A DNA stretch of 13,961 bases. Source: CAYXGZ01 sp964464755 (GTDB lineage Bacteria > Planctomycetota > MHYJ01 > JACPRB01). The notes beneath the pieces are model-generated. The model saw nothing but the letters and a program-made list of their open reading frames with translations, made no database searches and had not been told where the DNA came from. The stretch lies in the NCBI GenBank assembly GCA_964464755.1, contig CAYXGZ010000074.1:1-13961 (forward strand). The letters run 5' to 3'. Positions 1-7,380 of this stretch are shown here, piece by piece. Within the stretch, counting starts at the first letter, position 1. Every line of letters starts with the position of its first letter. A program made the translations under genes and the position numbers.

Positions 1-529
1 GGGCGAGGACCTCCTTGCCCGGTCCGCTCTCGCCGAGCAGGAGCACCGTCGCGCCGCTCTTCGCGGCCTTCCGCGCGAGCTCCGCGACCTCCTTCATCCG
101 GGGGTCGGCGGCCACGAGGTCCGTGGCGGGCTCGTCGGCCTTGAGGGCGCGGTTCTCCCGGCGCAGCGCGGCCCGCTCGAGGGCCCGCCGCACGGTCTCC
201 TCGACGAGCGCGGGCTCGAAGGGCTTCTGGAGGAAGTCGTACGCGCCGGCCCGCAGCGCGGCGACGGCCTTGTCAAAGGTCCCGAAGGCCGTGATCACGA
301 CCACGGTCGTCTCGATCCCCTCGTCGCCGAGCGTCTTCAGGACCGAGAGCCCGTCGCCCTCGGGCAGCTGGAGGTCGAGCAGCACGACGTCGGGGAGCTC
401 GCGGCGGATCCGCTCGAGGGCGCCCTTCCCCGAGCCGGCCGTGGAGACCTGGTAGCCGCGCGCCGCGAAGCGCTCGGAGAGGGACTGGGCGATGTGGACG
501 TCGTCGTCCACGACGAGGAGGCGGGGCAT
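1..529 (-). CDS. Sigma-54-dependent response regulator (NtrC family), 3' end outside window
   Basis: This is the N-terminal 176 residues of a two-component response regulator that would activate sigma-54 promoters. Residues 1-120 form a receiver domain: acidic pocket D9/D10, phospho-acceptor D52 in VVLLDLQLP, T80 in VITAFGT, and K102 in the QKPFEP motif. A linker helix (about 108-132) leads into the AAA+ domain, whose Walker A reads GESGPGKE (166-173). The usual family sequence is GESGTGKE, so Pro replaces Thr at 170; this is odd but may be tolerated. The rest of the AAA+ and any Fis-type HTH lie beyond base 1. The ATG shares its A with the TGA stop of the sensor kinase upstream (TGATG), so the two are probably translationally coupled and form a cognate pair. 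Family assignment is firm; the target genes are unknown. Confidence 0.93.
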   Translation of the reverse strand, partial: MPRLLVVDDDVHIAQSLSERFAARGYQVSTAGSGKGALERIRRELPDVVLLDLQLPEGDGLSVLKTLGDEGIETTVVVITAFGTFDKAVAALRAGAYDFLQKPFEPALVEETVRRALERAALRRENRALKADEPATDLVAADPRMKEVAELARKAAKSGATVLLLGESGPGKEVLA

Positions 530-2370
530 CAGAGGGCCACGGTAAAGGTGGAGCCGCGCCCGGGCAAGCTTTCCACGGCGAGCCGGCCGCCGTGCAGCTC
601 GACGAGGCGGCGCGAGATCGACAGGCCGAGGCCCGCGCCGGCGGGCCGGGGCTGGCGGTCGTCGCCGACCTTCGCGAAGGCGTCGAAGACGCGGGGCAGC
701 TGGGCCGGGTCGATGCCGCAGCCCTGGTCCTTCACCGAGAGGCGCCGCTCCCCGACGAGGACCTCGACGCGGCCCCCCGCGGGGCTGAACTTCACGGCGT
801 TGTCCACGAGGTTGATCGCGACCTGCAGCAGCTTGGCGCGGTCGCCCTCCACGGGCGCCGAGGAGCCGGAGACCTCCACGGCGACGCCGCGGGCCTGGGC
901 CAGCGGGCCGACGGTCGCGGCCGCGTCCCGCGCGACGGCGGCGAGGTCGACCGGGCCCCGCTCGAGGGCGATCTTCCCGGCCTCGAGCTTCGCGAGGTCG
1001 AGCAGCTCGTTGACCATGCGGATCAGGCGATCGAGGTCGACGCGCACGCGGCGGAGGACGTCCTCCTGGCGTCCGTCGACGGGGCCGACGACGCCGTCGA
1101 GCAGGTTCGCGACGCTGAGCTTCATCGACGTCAGCGGCGTGCGCAGCTCGTGGGAGACGTGGGACACGAAGTCGCTCTTCTGCCGGTCGAGCTGCTCGAG
1201 GGCCGCGGCCATCTGGTCGAAGGCCCGGCCGAGCTCGCCGATCTCGTCGGCCCGGTCGACGTCCGCGCGGGCCTTGAGGTCGCCCTCGCGCATCCGGTGG
1301 GCCGCGCCGGTGAGGCGGCGCACGGGGCGGAGGATCCACGAGGCGAGCAGGAAGGACGCGGCGATGGACGCGGCGCCCGCGCCGCCGACCCAGGCCATGG
1401 ACTGGGCCCGGGCCGCGCGCAGCGGGGCCAGCGCGCTCTCCCGCGACTCGTGGATGGCCACCGTCCAGCCGCCGGTCCCGAAGGGCGTGGTCGAGGAGGA
1501 GACGTCGGGGCCCGCCGGCGGTGGCGAGGCGGCCAGGGGCGTCAGCCCGTCGTTGATCGCGATCGCGCGGCGGGGGCCCGCGAGCTCCGCCAGGCGCTTC
1601 AGCAGCGGACGCAGGTCCACGCTCGCGACGAGGATCGCGTCGACCCGCTTCTTCCCGTCGACGTTGGCGAACGGGATCGAGATCGTGAGGAACGGGATCT
1701 CGTCCACGAGGCCGATGGTCGGCGAGAGGTAATCCTCGCCGGAGAGCGGCTTGGCGAAGACGAGCTGGTCGACGTCGAAGCGCGCGGGAACGGTGTCGTT
1801 GTTGCGCAGGAACGGCGACAGGTTGTCGGTGTTCAGGAGGTCCGTCTGGAGGATCTGCTGGCCGCGGACGTCGGCGCGCTGCTTGTTGGCGTACTGCGCG
1901 GGCGCCTCCTGCTGGGCGCGCTTCTGCTGCTCCTCCGGCCCCTGCCAGGCCCGGTTGTTGCCCACCTTGGTCTGGGCGGCCTGGTAGTCCCCGTTCTGGG
2001 CCTGCCCGCAGGTGACGTCCTCCTGCGAGGCCCCGACGCGGTAGTACTTCAGGTCGAGGAAGGTCTCGCCGGAGCCGAGCAGCTCCTGCAGGCGGGCGAC
2101 GACGGCGGTCTTGTCCTCGCCGGGCTGGCCCGCGGCGAGCCGCCCCACGGTCCGGAGCTTGGTCCGCGCGTCGGCGATGTACTGCTCGACGAGCACCGCG
2201 GAGGACGCGGCCAGCTCCCGCTGGTTGACGCGCACCTGCTCCGCGAGCGAGCGCTCGGTCAGGCCGACGAGCAGCAGGCCCGCGGCCGCCAGCGGCAGCA
2301 GCGAGACCGCGAGCATCGTCAGCGCGACGCGCACGACGAGGCGGGAGCGGAACCAGCGGATCAGGCCCAT
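529..2370 (-). CDS. Membrane sensor histidine kinase
   Basis: A 613-residue sensor kinase, partner of the response regulator that overlaps its stop codon. TM1 is at about 13-37 and TM2 at about 325-347, enclosing a roughly 285-residue extracytoplasmic sensor region, plausibly a Cache-like domain (inference from size only). A HAMP segment follows (348-400), then the HisKA H-box SHELRTPL with phospho-acceptor H407. The HATPase_c domain has N-box NLVDNAVKFSP (N524), G1 box DQGCGI (548-553), F-box FDAFAKV and G2 box GAGLGLSI (578-585), so all catalytic motifs are intact. The sensor has an unusual Gln/Asn/Ala-rich stretch (about 122-175). ATG 2370 is chosen because it precedes TM1 and has AGGTG eight bases upstream. 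The signal sensed is unknown. It is the first gene of the operon. Confidence 0.93.
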   Translation of the reverse strand: MGLIRWFRSRLVVRVALTMLAVSLLPLAAAGLLLVGLTERSLAEQVRVNQRELAASSAVLVEQYIADARTKLRTVGRLAAGQPGEDKTAVVARLQELLGSGETFLDLKYYRVGASQEDVTCGQAQNGDYQAAQTKVGNNRAWQGPEEQQKRAQQEAPAQYANKQRADVRGQQILQTDLLNTDNLSPFLRNNDTVPARFDVDQLVFAKPLSGEDYLSPTIGLVDEIPFLTISIPFANVDGKKRVDAILVASVDLRPLLKRLAELAGPRRAIAINDGLTPLAASPPPAGPDVSSSTTPFGTGGWTVAIHESRESALAPLRAARAQSMAWVGGAGAASIAASFLLASWILRPVRRLTGAAHRMREGDLKARADVDRADEIGELGRAFDQMAAALEQLDRQKSDFVSHVSHELRTPLTSMKLSVANLLDGVVGPVDGRQEDVLRRVRVDLDRLIRMVNELLDLAKLEAGKIALERGPVDLAAVARDAAATVGPLAQARGVAVEVSGSSAPVEGDRAKLLQVAINLVDNAVKFSPAGGRVEVLVGERRLSVKDQGCGIDPAQLPRVFDAFAKVGDDRQPRPAGAGLGLSISRRLVELHGGRLAVESLPGRGSTFTVAL

Positions 2371-2382
2371 GTCCGTATCACC

Positions 2383-2398
2383 TGCAAGTTGCGGACCA
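2383..2398 (-). promoter_or_regulatory. Candidate sigma-54 (-24/-12) promoter for the two-component operon
   Basis: The minus strand reads TGGTCCGCAACTTGCA, matching the sigma-54 consensus TGGCACGN4TTGCW at 10 of 12 defined positions, with the essential GG-N10-GC spacing. Transcription would start near 2372, only 2 nt before the kinase ATG, which would leave the mRNA leaderless and exclude the AGGTG Shine-Dalgarno (2379-2383). That conflict lowers confidence. A sigma-70-like -10 box TATAGT (minus strand, 2408-2403), without a good -35, is an alternative that would retain the Shine-Dalgarno. Because the operon encodes a sigma-54 activator, autoregulation is plausible. Confidence 0.4.
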
Positions 2399-2427
2399 CT
2401 CCACTATACGGGGGAGGGGCCGCGCAT

Positions 2428-2447
2428 CCGTATCCAAAGGGATACGG
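2428..2447. promoter_or_regulatory. Perfect 8-bp inverted repeat, candidate activator or operator site
   Basis: Arms CCGTATCC and GGATACGG flank AAAG in the divergent gap between the sensor kinase and the lipoprotein gene. A third copy of the half-site CCGTATC lies at 2373-2379, next to the kinase start. The dyad centre is about 65 bp upstream of the start predicted for the sigma-54-like promoter, and it is close to the start of the plus-strand operon. It has the size of a Fis-type HTH dimer site. The identity of the binding protein is inference. Confidence 0.45.
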
Positions 2448-2468
2448 CCCCGGTATCATGGAGTCCCG

Positions 2469-2891
2469 ATGCGGCGATTCGCCCTGCTCCCCGTCCTGCT
2501 CGCGGCGGCGGCCTGCGCCCGGCCCCCGGAGACCCCGCAGCCCGTCGACATGAACCTCTTCGGCGGCTTCGAGTACACCGAGCGGATGGAGCTGCCCGGG
2601 CCGGTGATCGGCTGGAACGGGAAACTCGTGAAGACCACCGGCTACATGAACCCGCGCTGGGAGCTGCGCGGCCTCACGCAGTTCGAGCTCGTCAAGGACC
2701 GCAACTCCTGCTGCTTCGGCTCGCAGCCCAAGATCAACCACTTCTTCGCCGTGTCGCTGAAGCCCGGCGTCACGACCGACCACTCGAACGAGCCCGTGAC
2801 GCTCGTCGGCCGGCTCCGCATCCAGGACCTCTGGGACGGCGACTGGCAGGTCGGTTTGTACTTCCTCGACGAGGCGATCGTCGTGAAATGA
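2469..2891 (+). CDS. Putative lipoprotein, DUF3299-like (CCFG motif)
   Basis: A 140-residue exported protein of unknown function. The N-terminus has a short charged start, a hydrophobic run and AAAAC, with C16 as a possible lipidation site; the lipobox is weak because it has Ala rather than Leu at -3, so plain secretion remains possible. The body contains GKLVKTTGYMNP (51-62), a QFELVKDRNSCCFG segment with paired Cys 81/82, and a C-terminal beta-rich end. The order 'GYM-P ... F-LV-D---CCFG--P' recalls DUF3299-type secreted proteins common in planctomycetes and proteobacteria; this comes from memory of the family, not a search. GGAG lies 5 nt before the ATG. It heads a three-gene plus-strand set whose next gene overlaps its stop by ATGA. 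Confidence 0.75.
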   Translation: MRRFALLPVLLAAAACARPPETPQPVDMNLFGGFEYTERMELPGPVIGWNGKLVKTTGYMNPRWELRGLTQFELVKDRNSCCFGSQPKINHFFAVSLKPGVTTDHSNEPVTLVGRLRIQDLWDGDWQVGLYFLDEAIVVK

Positions 2892-4078
2892 CCATGAGAA
2901 TCCCGACCCTCCTGCTCGCCGCGCTCCTGCCCCTCCCCCTGGCCGCCCTCCAGGACGAGGAGGAGAAGATCATCAAGGAGCTCAACTTCGCGAACGACGC
3001 CACGAAGCTCGCCTTCCAGGGCCAGGCGATCGACCGCCTCCGCAAGCGCGGGCCGAAGATGGTGCCCGTGCTCCTCAACTGGGTGAAGGCGAAGGGACCC
3101 AACGCGCTCTCGACGGCCTTCACGCTGTCGCTCGCCGACGTCGTCGACCCCGGCGTCGCCGGACTCTGCGCCGAGCTGCTGTCGAACAAGGACTTCTTCT
3201 GGCGGCCCAACGCGGCGCGGGCCCTCGCGATGCAGAAGTCGGCGGCCCACCGCGACCTGCTCCGCTCGATGCTCGGCGACGGGCTCTGGGGCGTGCGCGC
3301 CTCGGCCGTGCTCGGCCTCGAGAAGCTCGGCGACAAGGAGTCGGCGGAAGCCGTGCGGAAGCTGCTCGACGATCCGACCTACGACGTGCGCGCCCAGGCC
3401 GCGAAGACCCTGCACGCGTTCGGGGACGCCTCGGGGCTGCCGGTGCTCGTCGAGTCGCTGCGCAGCGACGTGCGGTGGTTCGACATCGACTACGGCCAGC
3501 TGGCCCGCGAGGACGCCTGCAACTTCCTCAAGACGCTCAACGGCGGCGACGACTTCGGCTTCAAGGCCTGGGAGACCGCCGAGCAGCGGGCCCCGGGGCT
3601 GAAGAAGTGGGAGGACTGGATGGCCGCGCGCGATCCGGAGTGGCGCGCGAAGCTCCCGGCGAACGCGAAGGTCGAGCCGGACCGGGCGAAGTACGTCTTC
3701 GGCTTCGAGCTCCGTTCCTGCCAGCGCGGCGACTACTTCTTCCGCATCGACACGGACGGGAACCTCGTCGTCGGCTACTTCAACCTGGCCCGCCACCCGC
3801 TGGCCGCGGAGGAGCGGGCGAAGCTCGACGCGGCGATCGCGTCGGTGCGGAAGGTCCCGCGCGGCGTGCCGTACGGGAACCCGGGCTGCGACTTCGAGCA
3901 GTACTACCTCGCCGGCGACACGGGCCGCTTCGAGAAGCTGTGGATCGGGATCCGCGGGCGGCCCTCGGACCTGGACGGCTTCGTGGCCGCGGCCGCGGAG
4001 ATCCTCAAGGCGAAGGCCGGCGCGGGCGAGTCGAAGGAGTTCCGCGACCGCGCCGCGCTCTTCCGCGAACCCGACTAG
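2888..4078 (+). CDS. Secreted HEAT-repeat protein
   Basis: A 396-residue exported protein. A signal peptide (residues 1 to about 21, hydrophobic LLLAALLPLPLAAL) is followed by an acidic mature start. Residues about 40-195 form alpha-helical HEAT-like repeats, clearest at 105-192, where repeated helix pairs carry the pattern RASAVLGLEKLGD and RAQAAKTLHAFGD. The C-terminal 200 residues (KYVFGFELRSCQRGDYFFRID onward) are a mixed fold I do not recognise, with Cys 211, 278 and 334. HEAT arrays usually bind proteins, so this is a likely scaffold outside the cytoplasm. The start at 2888 is chosen because ATGA overlaps the stop of the preceding gene; an in-frame ATG at 2894 gives an equally good signal peptide, and neither has a clear Shine-Dalgarno. 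Function is unknown. Confidence 0.85.
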   Translation: MTMRIPTLLLAALLPLPLAALQDEEEKIIKELNFANDATKLAFQGQAIDRLRKRGPKMVPVLLNWVKAKGPNALSTAFTLSLADVVDPGVAGLCAELLSNKDFFWRPNAARALAMQKSAAHRDLLRSMLGDGLWGVRASAVLGLEKLGDKESAEAVRKLLDDPTYDVRAQAAKTLHAFGDASGLPVLVESLRSDVRWFDIDYGQLAREDACNFLKTLNGGDDFGFKAWETAEQRAPGLKKWEDWMAARDPEWRAKLPANAKVEPDRAKYVFGFELRSCQRGDYFFRIDTDGNLVVGYFNLARHPLAAEERAKLDAAIASVRKVPRGVPYGNPGCDFEQYYLAGDTGRFEKLWIGIRGRPSDLDGFVAAAAEILKAKAGAGESKEFRDRAALFREPD

Positions 4079-4087
4079 GAGATCCCC

Positions 4088-4885
4088 ATGCGATTCCTCG
4101 CCGCGCTCGTCCTGCTCGCGTTCGTCCAGGACCCCGAGGCCGACAAGAAGAAGCTGGGGGAGATCGTCAAGGAGATGCTCCAGATCCAGGAGAAGGCGGA
4201 GAAGGACCCCGCCGCCCGCGCGGACGCGGCCCTGCAGAAGCGCTTCGAGGAGCTCAAGAAGGAGGGCGACGTCGTCATCGAGCGCCTGACCGGCGGCGAC
4301 AAGACGAAGGAGCAGGCGCTGATGGAGGACGTGATCGCCAAGGTGGCGCCCGAGCGCGCCGAGGCGATCCGCAAGGCGCGCGCCCGGGCCCTCGAGGTGG
4401 CGGCCATGGCCGCGCTCAAGAACTTCGGCACGGCCCAGGAGGTCTTCCGGATGGACGAGAACTCCTACTGGGTCGGCGACGTGGCCGGCCTGCACCGCCG
4501 GCTCCGCGCCGACGGCAAGCCGGTCGACATCGTCGACGCCAAGTTCGCCCTCGCCGACCTCAAGCCGCTGATCCCCCACGACCAGGAGGGCGAGACCTCC
4601 GCCAAGGTGAAGTACGCCAAGGCGACGGGCCCCGCCCCCGCGCCCGGCTACCGCTTCGCCATCGTCCCGTCGTACGAGGAGGACGGCAAGACGCTGAAGT
4701 ACCACGACGGCAACGGGCTCAACCCGACCCGCTGGGCCGCCTGCGCCGTGCCCTCCGAGCATGGCAAGACCGGCACGCTCACGATCCTGGTCTCGGAGCG
4801 GATGGTCTTCTGGAGGAAGGACACCGGCGGGAAGCCCGTCGAGGTCCTTCCCGCCGATCCCGAGAAGGACGGCTGGACGAAGTAG
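4088..4885 (+). CDS. Secreted protein with pilin-like C-terminal domain
   Basis: A 265-residue protein of unknown function. A short hydrophobic N-terminus (MRFLAALVLLAFVQ) suggests export. Residues 17-105 are highly charged and probably helical or coiled-coil (many K/E/A). From about 105 the layout resembles the globular part of type IV pilin or pseudopilin-like proteins: helix ALKNFGTAQEVFRMDENSYW, a LADLKPLIP segment, GYRFAIVP, then WAACAVPSEHGKTGTLTILVSERMVFWR. It lacks the hydrophobic pilin N-terminal helix and a prepilin cleavage motif, so it is not a normal pilin; the resemblance is inference. AGGAG, overlapping the upstream TAG stop, lies 6 nt before the ATG, making this the third gene of the operon. 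Its stop is 4 bp from that of the convergent homoserine dehydrogenase gene. Confidence 0.8.
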   Translation: MRFLAALVLLAFVQDPEADKKKLGEIVKEMLQIQEKAEKDPAARADAALQKRFEELKKEGDVVIERLTGGDKTKEQALMEDVIAKVAPERAEAIRKARARALEVAAMAALKNFGTAQEVFRMDENSYWVGDVAGLHRRLRADGKPVDIVDAKFALADLKPLIPHDQEGETSAKVKYAKATGPAPAPGYRFAIVPSYEEDGKTLKYHDGNGLNPTRWAACAVPSEHGKTGTLTILVSERMVFWRKDTGGKPVEVLPADPEKDGWTK

Positions 4886-4889
4886 GCGC

Positions 4890-6152
4890 TCACAGGATCC
4901 TCAGCACGACCGGCTTCCCCGTCAGCACGGGCAGGCGCGAGATCTCCTCGACCGACTTCCGCAGCGCGCTCTCCCGGCACCGGTGCGCGAGGATGCGGAC
5001 GTTGCCGTGCTCCGGCCGGCCCTTCACCAGCGACGCCGAGGCGTGGGAGATCGAGATCCCCCGGTTCCCCAGCGCCGTCGTGATCAGCCCGATGACGCCC
5101 GGCACGTCCCGGATCGGGAAGCGCAGGTAGTACTCGCTCTCGAGGTCGGCGGCCGCGGGCCGGTCCGCGGGCGGCGGCAGGTGGATCGGCACGGGCCCCT
5201 CGCGGACGAGCTCGATGATGTCCGAGAGCACCGCGCTGGCCGTCGGCGCCGCGCCCGCCCCCTTGCCGTGGAAGATGAGCTCCCCCACCGCGTCGCCGCG
5301 CAGGAGCACGGCGTTGTACTCGTGCCGGACGTGGGCCAGCGGGTGGCCGGACGAGAGCAGCGCGGGATGGACCCGCAGGTCGAGGGCGTTCCCCTGCTCC
5401 TTCGCGACCGCCACGTGCTTGATGACGTAGCCGAGCTGCCTGGCCGCCTCGACGTCCTCCGCCGCGACGTCGCGGATCCCCTCGGTGCGCACGCGGCCCG
5501 GCTCCAGCTGCACCCCGAAGGCGAGCTCCGCGAGGATCTCGAGCTTCTGGGCCGCGTCGATGCCGTCCACGTCGAGCGTCGGGTCCGCCTCGGCGAAGCC
5601 CTTCGCCTGCGCCTCGGCCAGCGCCTCCGCGAAGGGCAGGCCCTCCTCGGTCATCCGGGTCAGGATGTAGTTGCAGGTCCCGTTCACGATGCCCGTGATC
5701 TCCTCGATGCGGTTGCCGACGAGCCCGCTCGACAGCGCCCGCACGATGGGGATGCCCCCGCAGACGGAGGCCTCGAAGCCGATGCGCACGCGGCGGGCCG
5801 CGGCGGCGCGGAAGAGCTCCGTCCCGCTGGCCGCGAGCAGGGCCTTGTTCGCCGTCACGACGTTCTTGCCGGCCTCGATCGCCTCGGCGACCAGGCGCCG
5901 CGCGGGCTCCAGCCCGCCGATCACCTCGACGACGACGTCGGCGCCGTTGCCGACCACGTCCGCGGCCCGGTCCGTCAGGAGCCGCCGGTCCACGCCCGGG
6001 CGCTCCTTGAGCAGGTCGCGCACCAGGATCTTCGAGATCCGCAGCTCGACGCCCGAGCGCTCCGCGATGAGCGCCCGGTTCTTCTCGATCAGCTCGACGA
6101 GGCCGCGCCCGACGGTGCCGCAGCCCAGGAGCGAGATGGTCTTGGTCTTCAC
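4890..6152 (-). CDS. hom: Homoserine dehydrogenase
   Basis: A 420-residue enzyme that reduces aspartate 4-semialdehyde to homoserine with NAD(P)H in the cytoplasm, the branch step to threonine and methionine. It has an N-terminal Rossmann motif GCGTVG (10-15), the NAD-binding NVVTANKALL (97-106), GGIPIVRALSSGL (132-144), GIVNGTCNYIL (154-164), and the catalytic GFAEADPTLDVDGIDAAQKLEIL block, where D199 and K203 have the spacing of the catalytic Asp/Lys pair known in this family. A C-terminal ACT domain (about 344-420) implies allosteric feedback, classically by threonine. Length is normal for the ACT-containing monofunctional type. Start is GTG 6152, overlapping the stop of the PLP enzyme by GTGA, so the two are co-translated from the metB promoter. 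Assignment is firm. Confidence 0.97.
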   Translation of the reverse strand: MKTKTISLLGCGTVGRGLVELIEKNRALIAERSGVELRISKILVRDLLKERPGVDRRLLTDRAADVVGNGADVVVEVIGGLEPARRLVAEAIEAGKNVVTANKALLAASGTELFRAAAARRVRIGFEASVCGGIPIVRALSSGLVGNRIEEITGIVNGTCNYILTRMTEEGLPFAEALAEAQAKGFAEADPTLDVDGIDAAQKLEILAELAFGVQLEPGRVRTEGIRDVAAEDVEAARQLGYVIKHVAVAKEQGNALDLRVHPALLSSGHPLAHVRHEYNAVLLRGDAVGELIFHGKGAGAAPTASAVLSDIIELVREGPVPIHLPPPADRPAAADLESEYYLRFPIRDVPGVIGLITTALGNRGISISHASASLVKGRPEHGNVRILAHRCRESALRKSVEEISRLPVLTGKPVVLRIL

Positions 6153-7327
6153 GCCGTCACCGCCGACTTCTCCGAGGTCCGGACCCGGGCGAGGGCCCGG
6201 TCCAGGTCGGCCAGGAGATCCTCCGCGTCCTCCAGCCCCACCGAGAGGCGGATCAGCCCGTCGGCGATGCCGACCTGGCGCCGCACCTCCGGCTCCACCG
6301 AGGCATGGGTCATCGTCGGCGGGTGGCAGAGCAGCGACTTGGGCCCGCCCAGGCTCTCCGCGGTGGTCCAGAGCTCCAGCTCCCGCGTGAAGCGCCGGGT
6401 CTCCTCGACGGAGGCCTTGAGCTCGAAGGAGACGATCGCGCCGAAGTCCTTCTGCTGGCGCTTCGCGAGCTCGTGCTGCGGGTGGTTCGGGAGGCCCGGG
6501 TAGTGGACCTTCGCGACGGCGTCGTGCTCGGCGAGGTGGCGCGCGATGCGGCGCGCGGTGGCGCAGTGGCGCTCGACGCGGAGGCCGAGGGTCTTGAGGC
6601 CACGGATGACGAGGTAGCAGTCCTGCGGGCCGGGGATGGCGCCGACGGCGTTCTGGAAGAACTTCAGCTTCTCGTGCAGCTCCTTCGAGTCGGTCAGGAC
6701 GGCGCCGCCGATCACGTCGCTGTGGCCGTTGAGGTACTTCGTGGTCGAGTGGAGCACGAGGTCCGCGCCGAGCTTCAGCGGCTGCTGCAGCACGGGCGTC
6801 GCGAAGGTGTTGTCGACGAGGCTGATCGCGCCATGGCGGCGGGCGATCGCGGAGCAGGCCGCGATGTCCGTGATCGTCAGCAGCGGGTTGGAGGGCGTCT
6901 CGAGCCAGAGCAGCTTCGTGGAGGGGCGGAAGGCGCGCTCGACCTCGCGGGGGTCGGTGGCGTCCACGAAGGTGAAGTCGACGCCGAACTTCCGGTAGAG
7001 CTTCGTGAAGATCCGGTAGCTGCCGCCGTAGAGGTCGCGGGTCGTCACGACGTGGTCGCCGGACTGGAGGAGGTTGAGGACGGTGTTCACGGCGGCGAGG
7101 CCGCTGGCGAAGGCGAGGCCGTGGGCGGCCTCCTCGACGGCGGCGAGGTTGGCCTCGAGGGCGCGGCGCGTCGGGTTGTCGGTGCGGCTGTAGCAGTAGC
7201 CCTTGTGGACGCCGGGCTCCTCCTGGCCGAAGGTGGAGGTCTGGTAGACGGGCGTGGTGACGGCGCCGGTGAGCGGATCGTTCTCGAGGCCGCCGTGGAT
7301 GGCGCGGGTGTTGGGACCGTAGGACAT
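6149..7327 (-). CDS. metB: Cystathionine gamma-synthase-type PLP enzyme
   Basis: A 392-residue Cys/Met-metabolism PLP enzyme that probably makes cystathionine from an activated homoserine ester and cysteine. Visible motifs are YSRTDNPTRRALEANLA (46-62), the FASGLAAV pocket, VDNTFATP with D172 pairing to the PLP pyridine nitrogen, and the lysine loop HSTTKYLNGHSD with PLP lysine K197. The C-terminal substrate loop reads ESLGGPKSLLCHP; K330 sits where cystathionine synthases and lyases usually have Glu (SLGGxES). Gamma-lyase or O-acylhomoserine sulfhydrylase activity therefore cannot be excluded. Co-transcription with homoserine dehydrogenase favours the biosynthetic role. ATG 7327 has AAGGAG six bases upstream and follows a complex leader. 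Confidence 0.9.
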   Translation of the reverse strand: MSYGPNTRAIHGGLENDPLTGAVTTPVYQTSTFGQEEPGVHKGYCYSRTDNPTRRALEANLAAVEEAAHGLAFASGLAAVNTVLNLLQSGDHVVTTRDLYGGSYRIFTKLYRKFGVDFTFVDATDPREVERAFRPSTKLLWLETPSNPLLTITDIAACSAIARRHGAISLVDNTFATPVLQQPLKLGADLVLHSTTKYLNGHSDVIGGAVLTDSKELHEKLKFFQNAVGAIPGPQDCYLVIRGLKTLGLRVERHCATARRIARHLAEHDAVAKVHYPGLPNHPQHELAKRQQKDFGAIVSFELKASVEETRRFTRELELWTTAESLGGPKSLLCHPPTMTHASVEPEVRRQVGIADGLIRLSVGLEDAEDLLADLDRALARVRTSEKSAVTA

Positions 7328-7333
7328 CGGATG

Positions 7334-7339
7334 CTCCTT
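7334..7339 (-). promoter_or_regulatory. Shine-Dalgarno of metB with nearby complementary tract
   Basis: AAGGAG lies 6 nt before the metB ATG and fixes the start. The adjacent GGAGC (minus strand, 7337-7333) is complementary to GCTCC at 7400-7396 of the same leader, so an RNA hairpin could mask it. A UCUCG/CGAGA stem is also possible just upstream of the site. Both pairings are predicted by eye. Confidence 0.7.
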
Positions 7340-7380
7340 GGTTTTCTCGGGTGCCGGGAAACAGTTCGAGATCGACGGGG

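Noticed and set aside
2454..2468. TATCAT -10 box giving a leaderless lipoprotein transcript
   Set aside because: No -35 box sits at the right distance and the gene has a usable GGAG Shine-Dalgarno, which would be lost if transcription started there.
592..2553. Long plus-strand open frame opposite the sensor kinase
   Set aside because: Its translation is Arg/Ala/Asp/Glu repeat-like with no motifs; the minus strand encodes a complete histidine kinase.
2642..4762. Long minus-strand open frame opposite the three exported-protein genes
   Set aside because: Its translation is low-complexity (Val/Leu/Arg/Gly/Glu-rich) with no recognisable domain. It arises from the high-GC codon bias of the real plus-strand genes, which have signal peptides and HEAT repeats.
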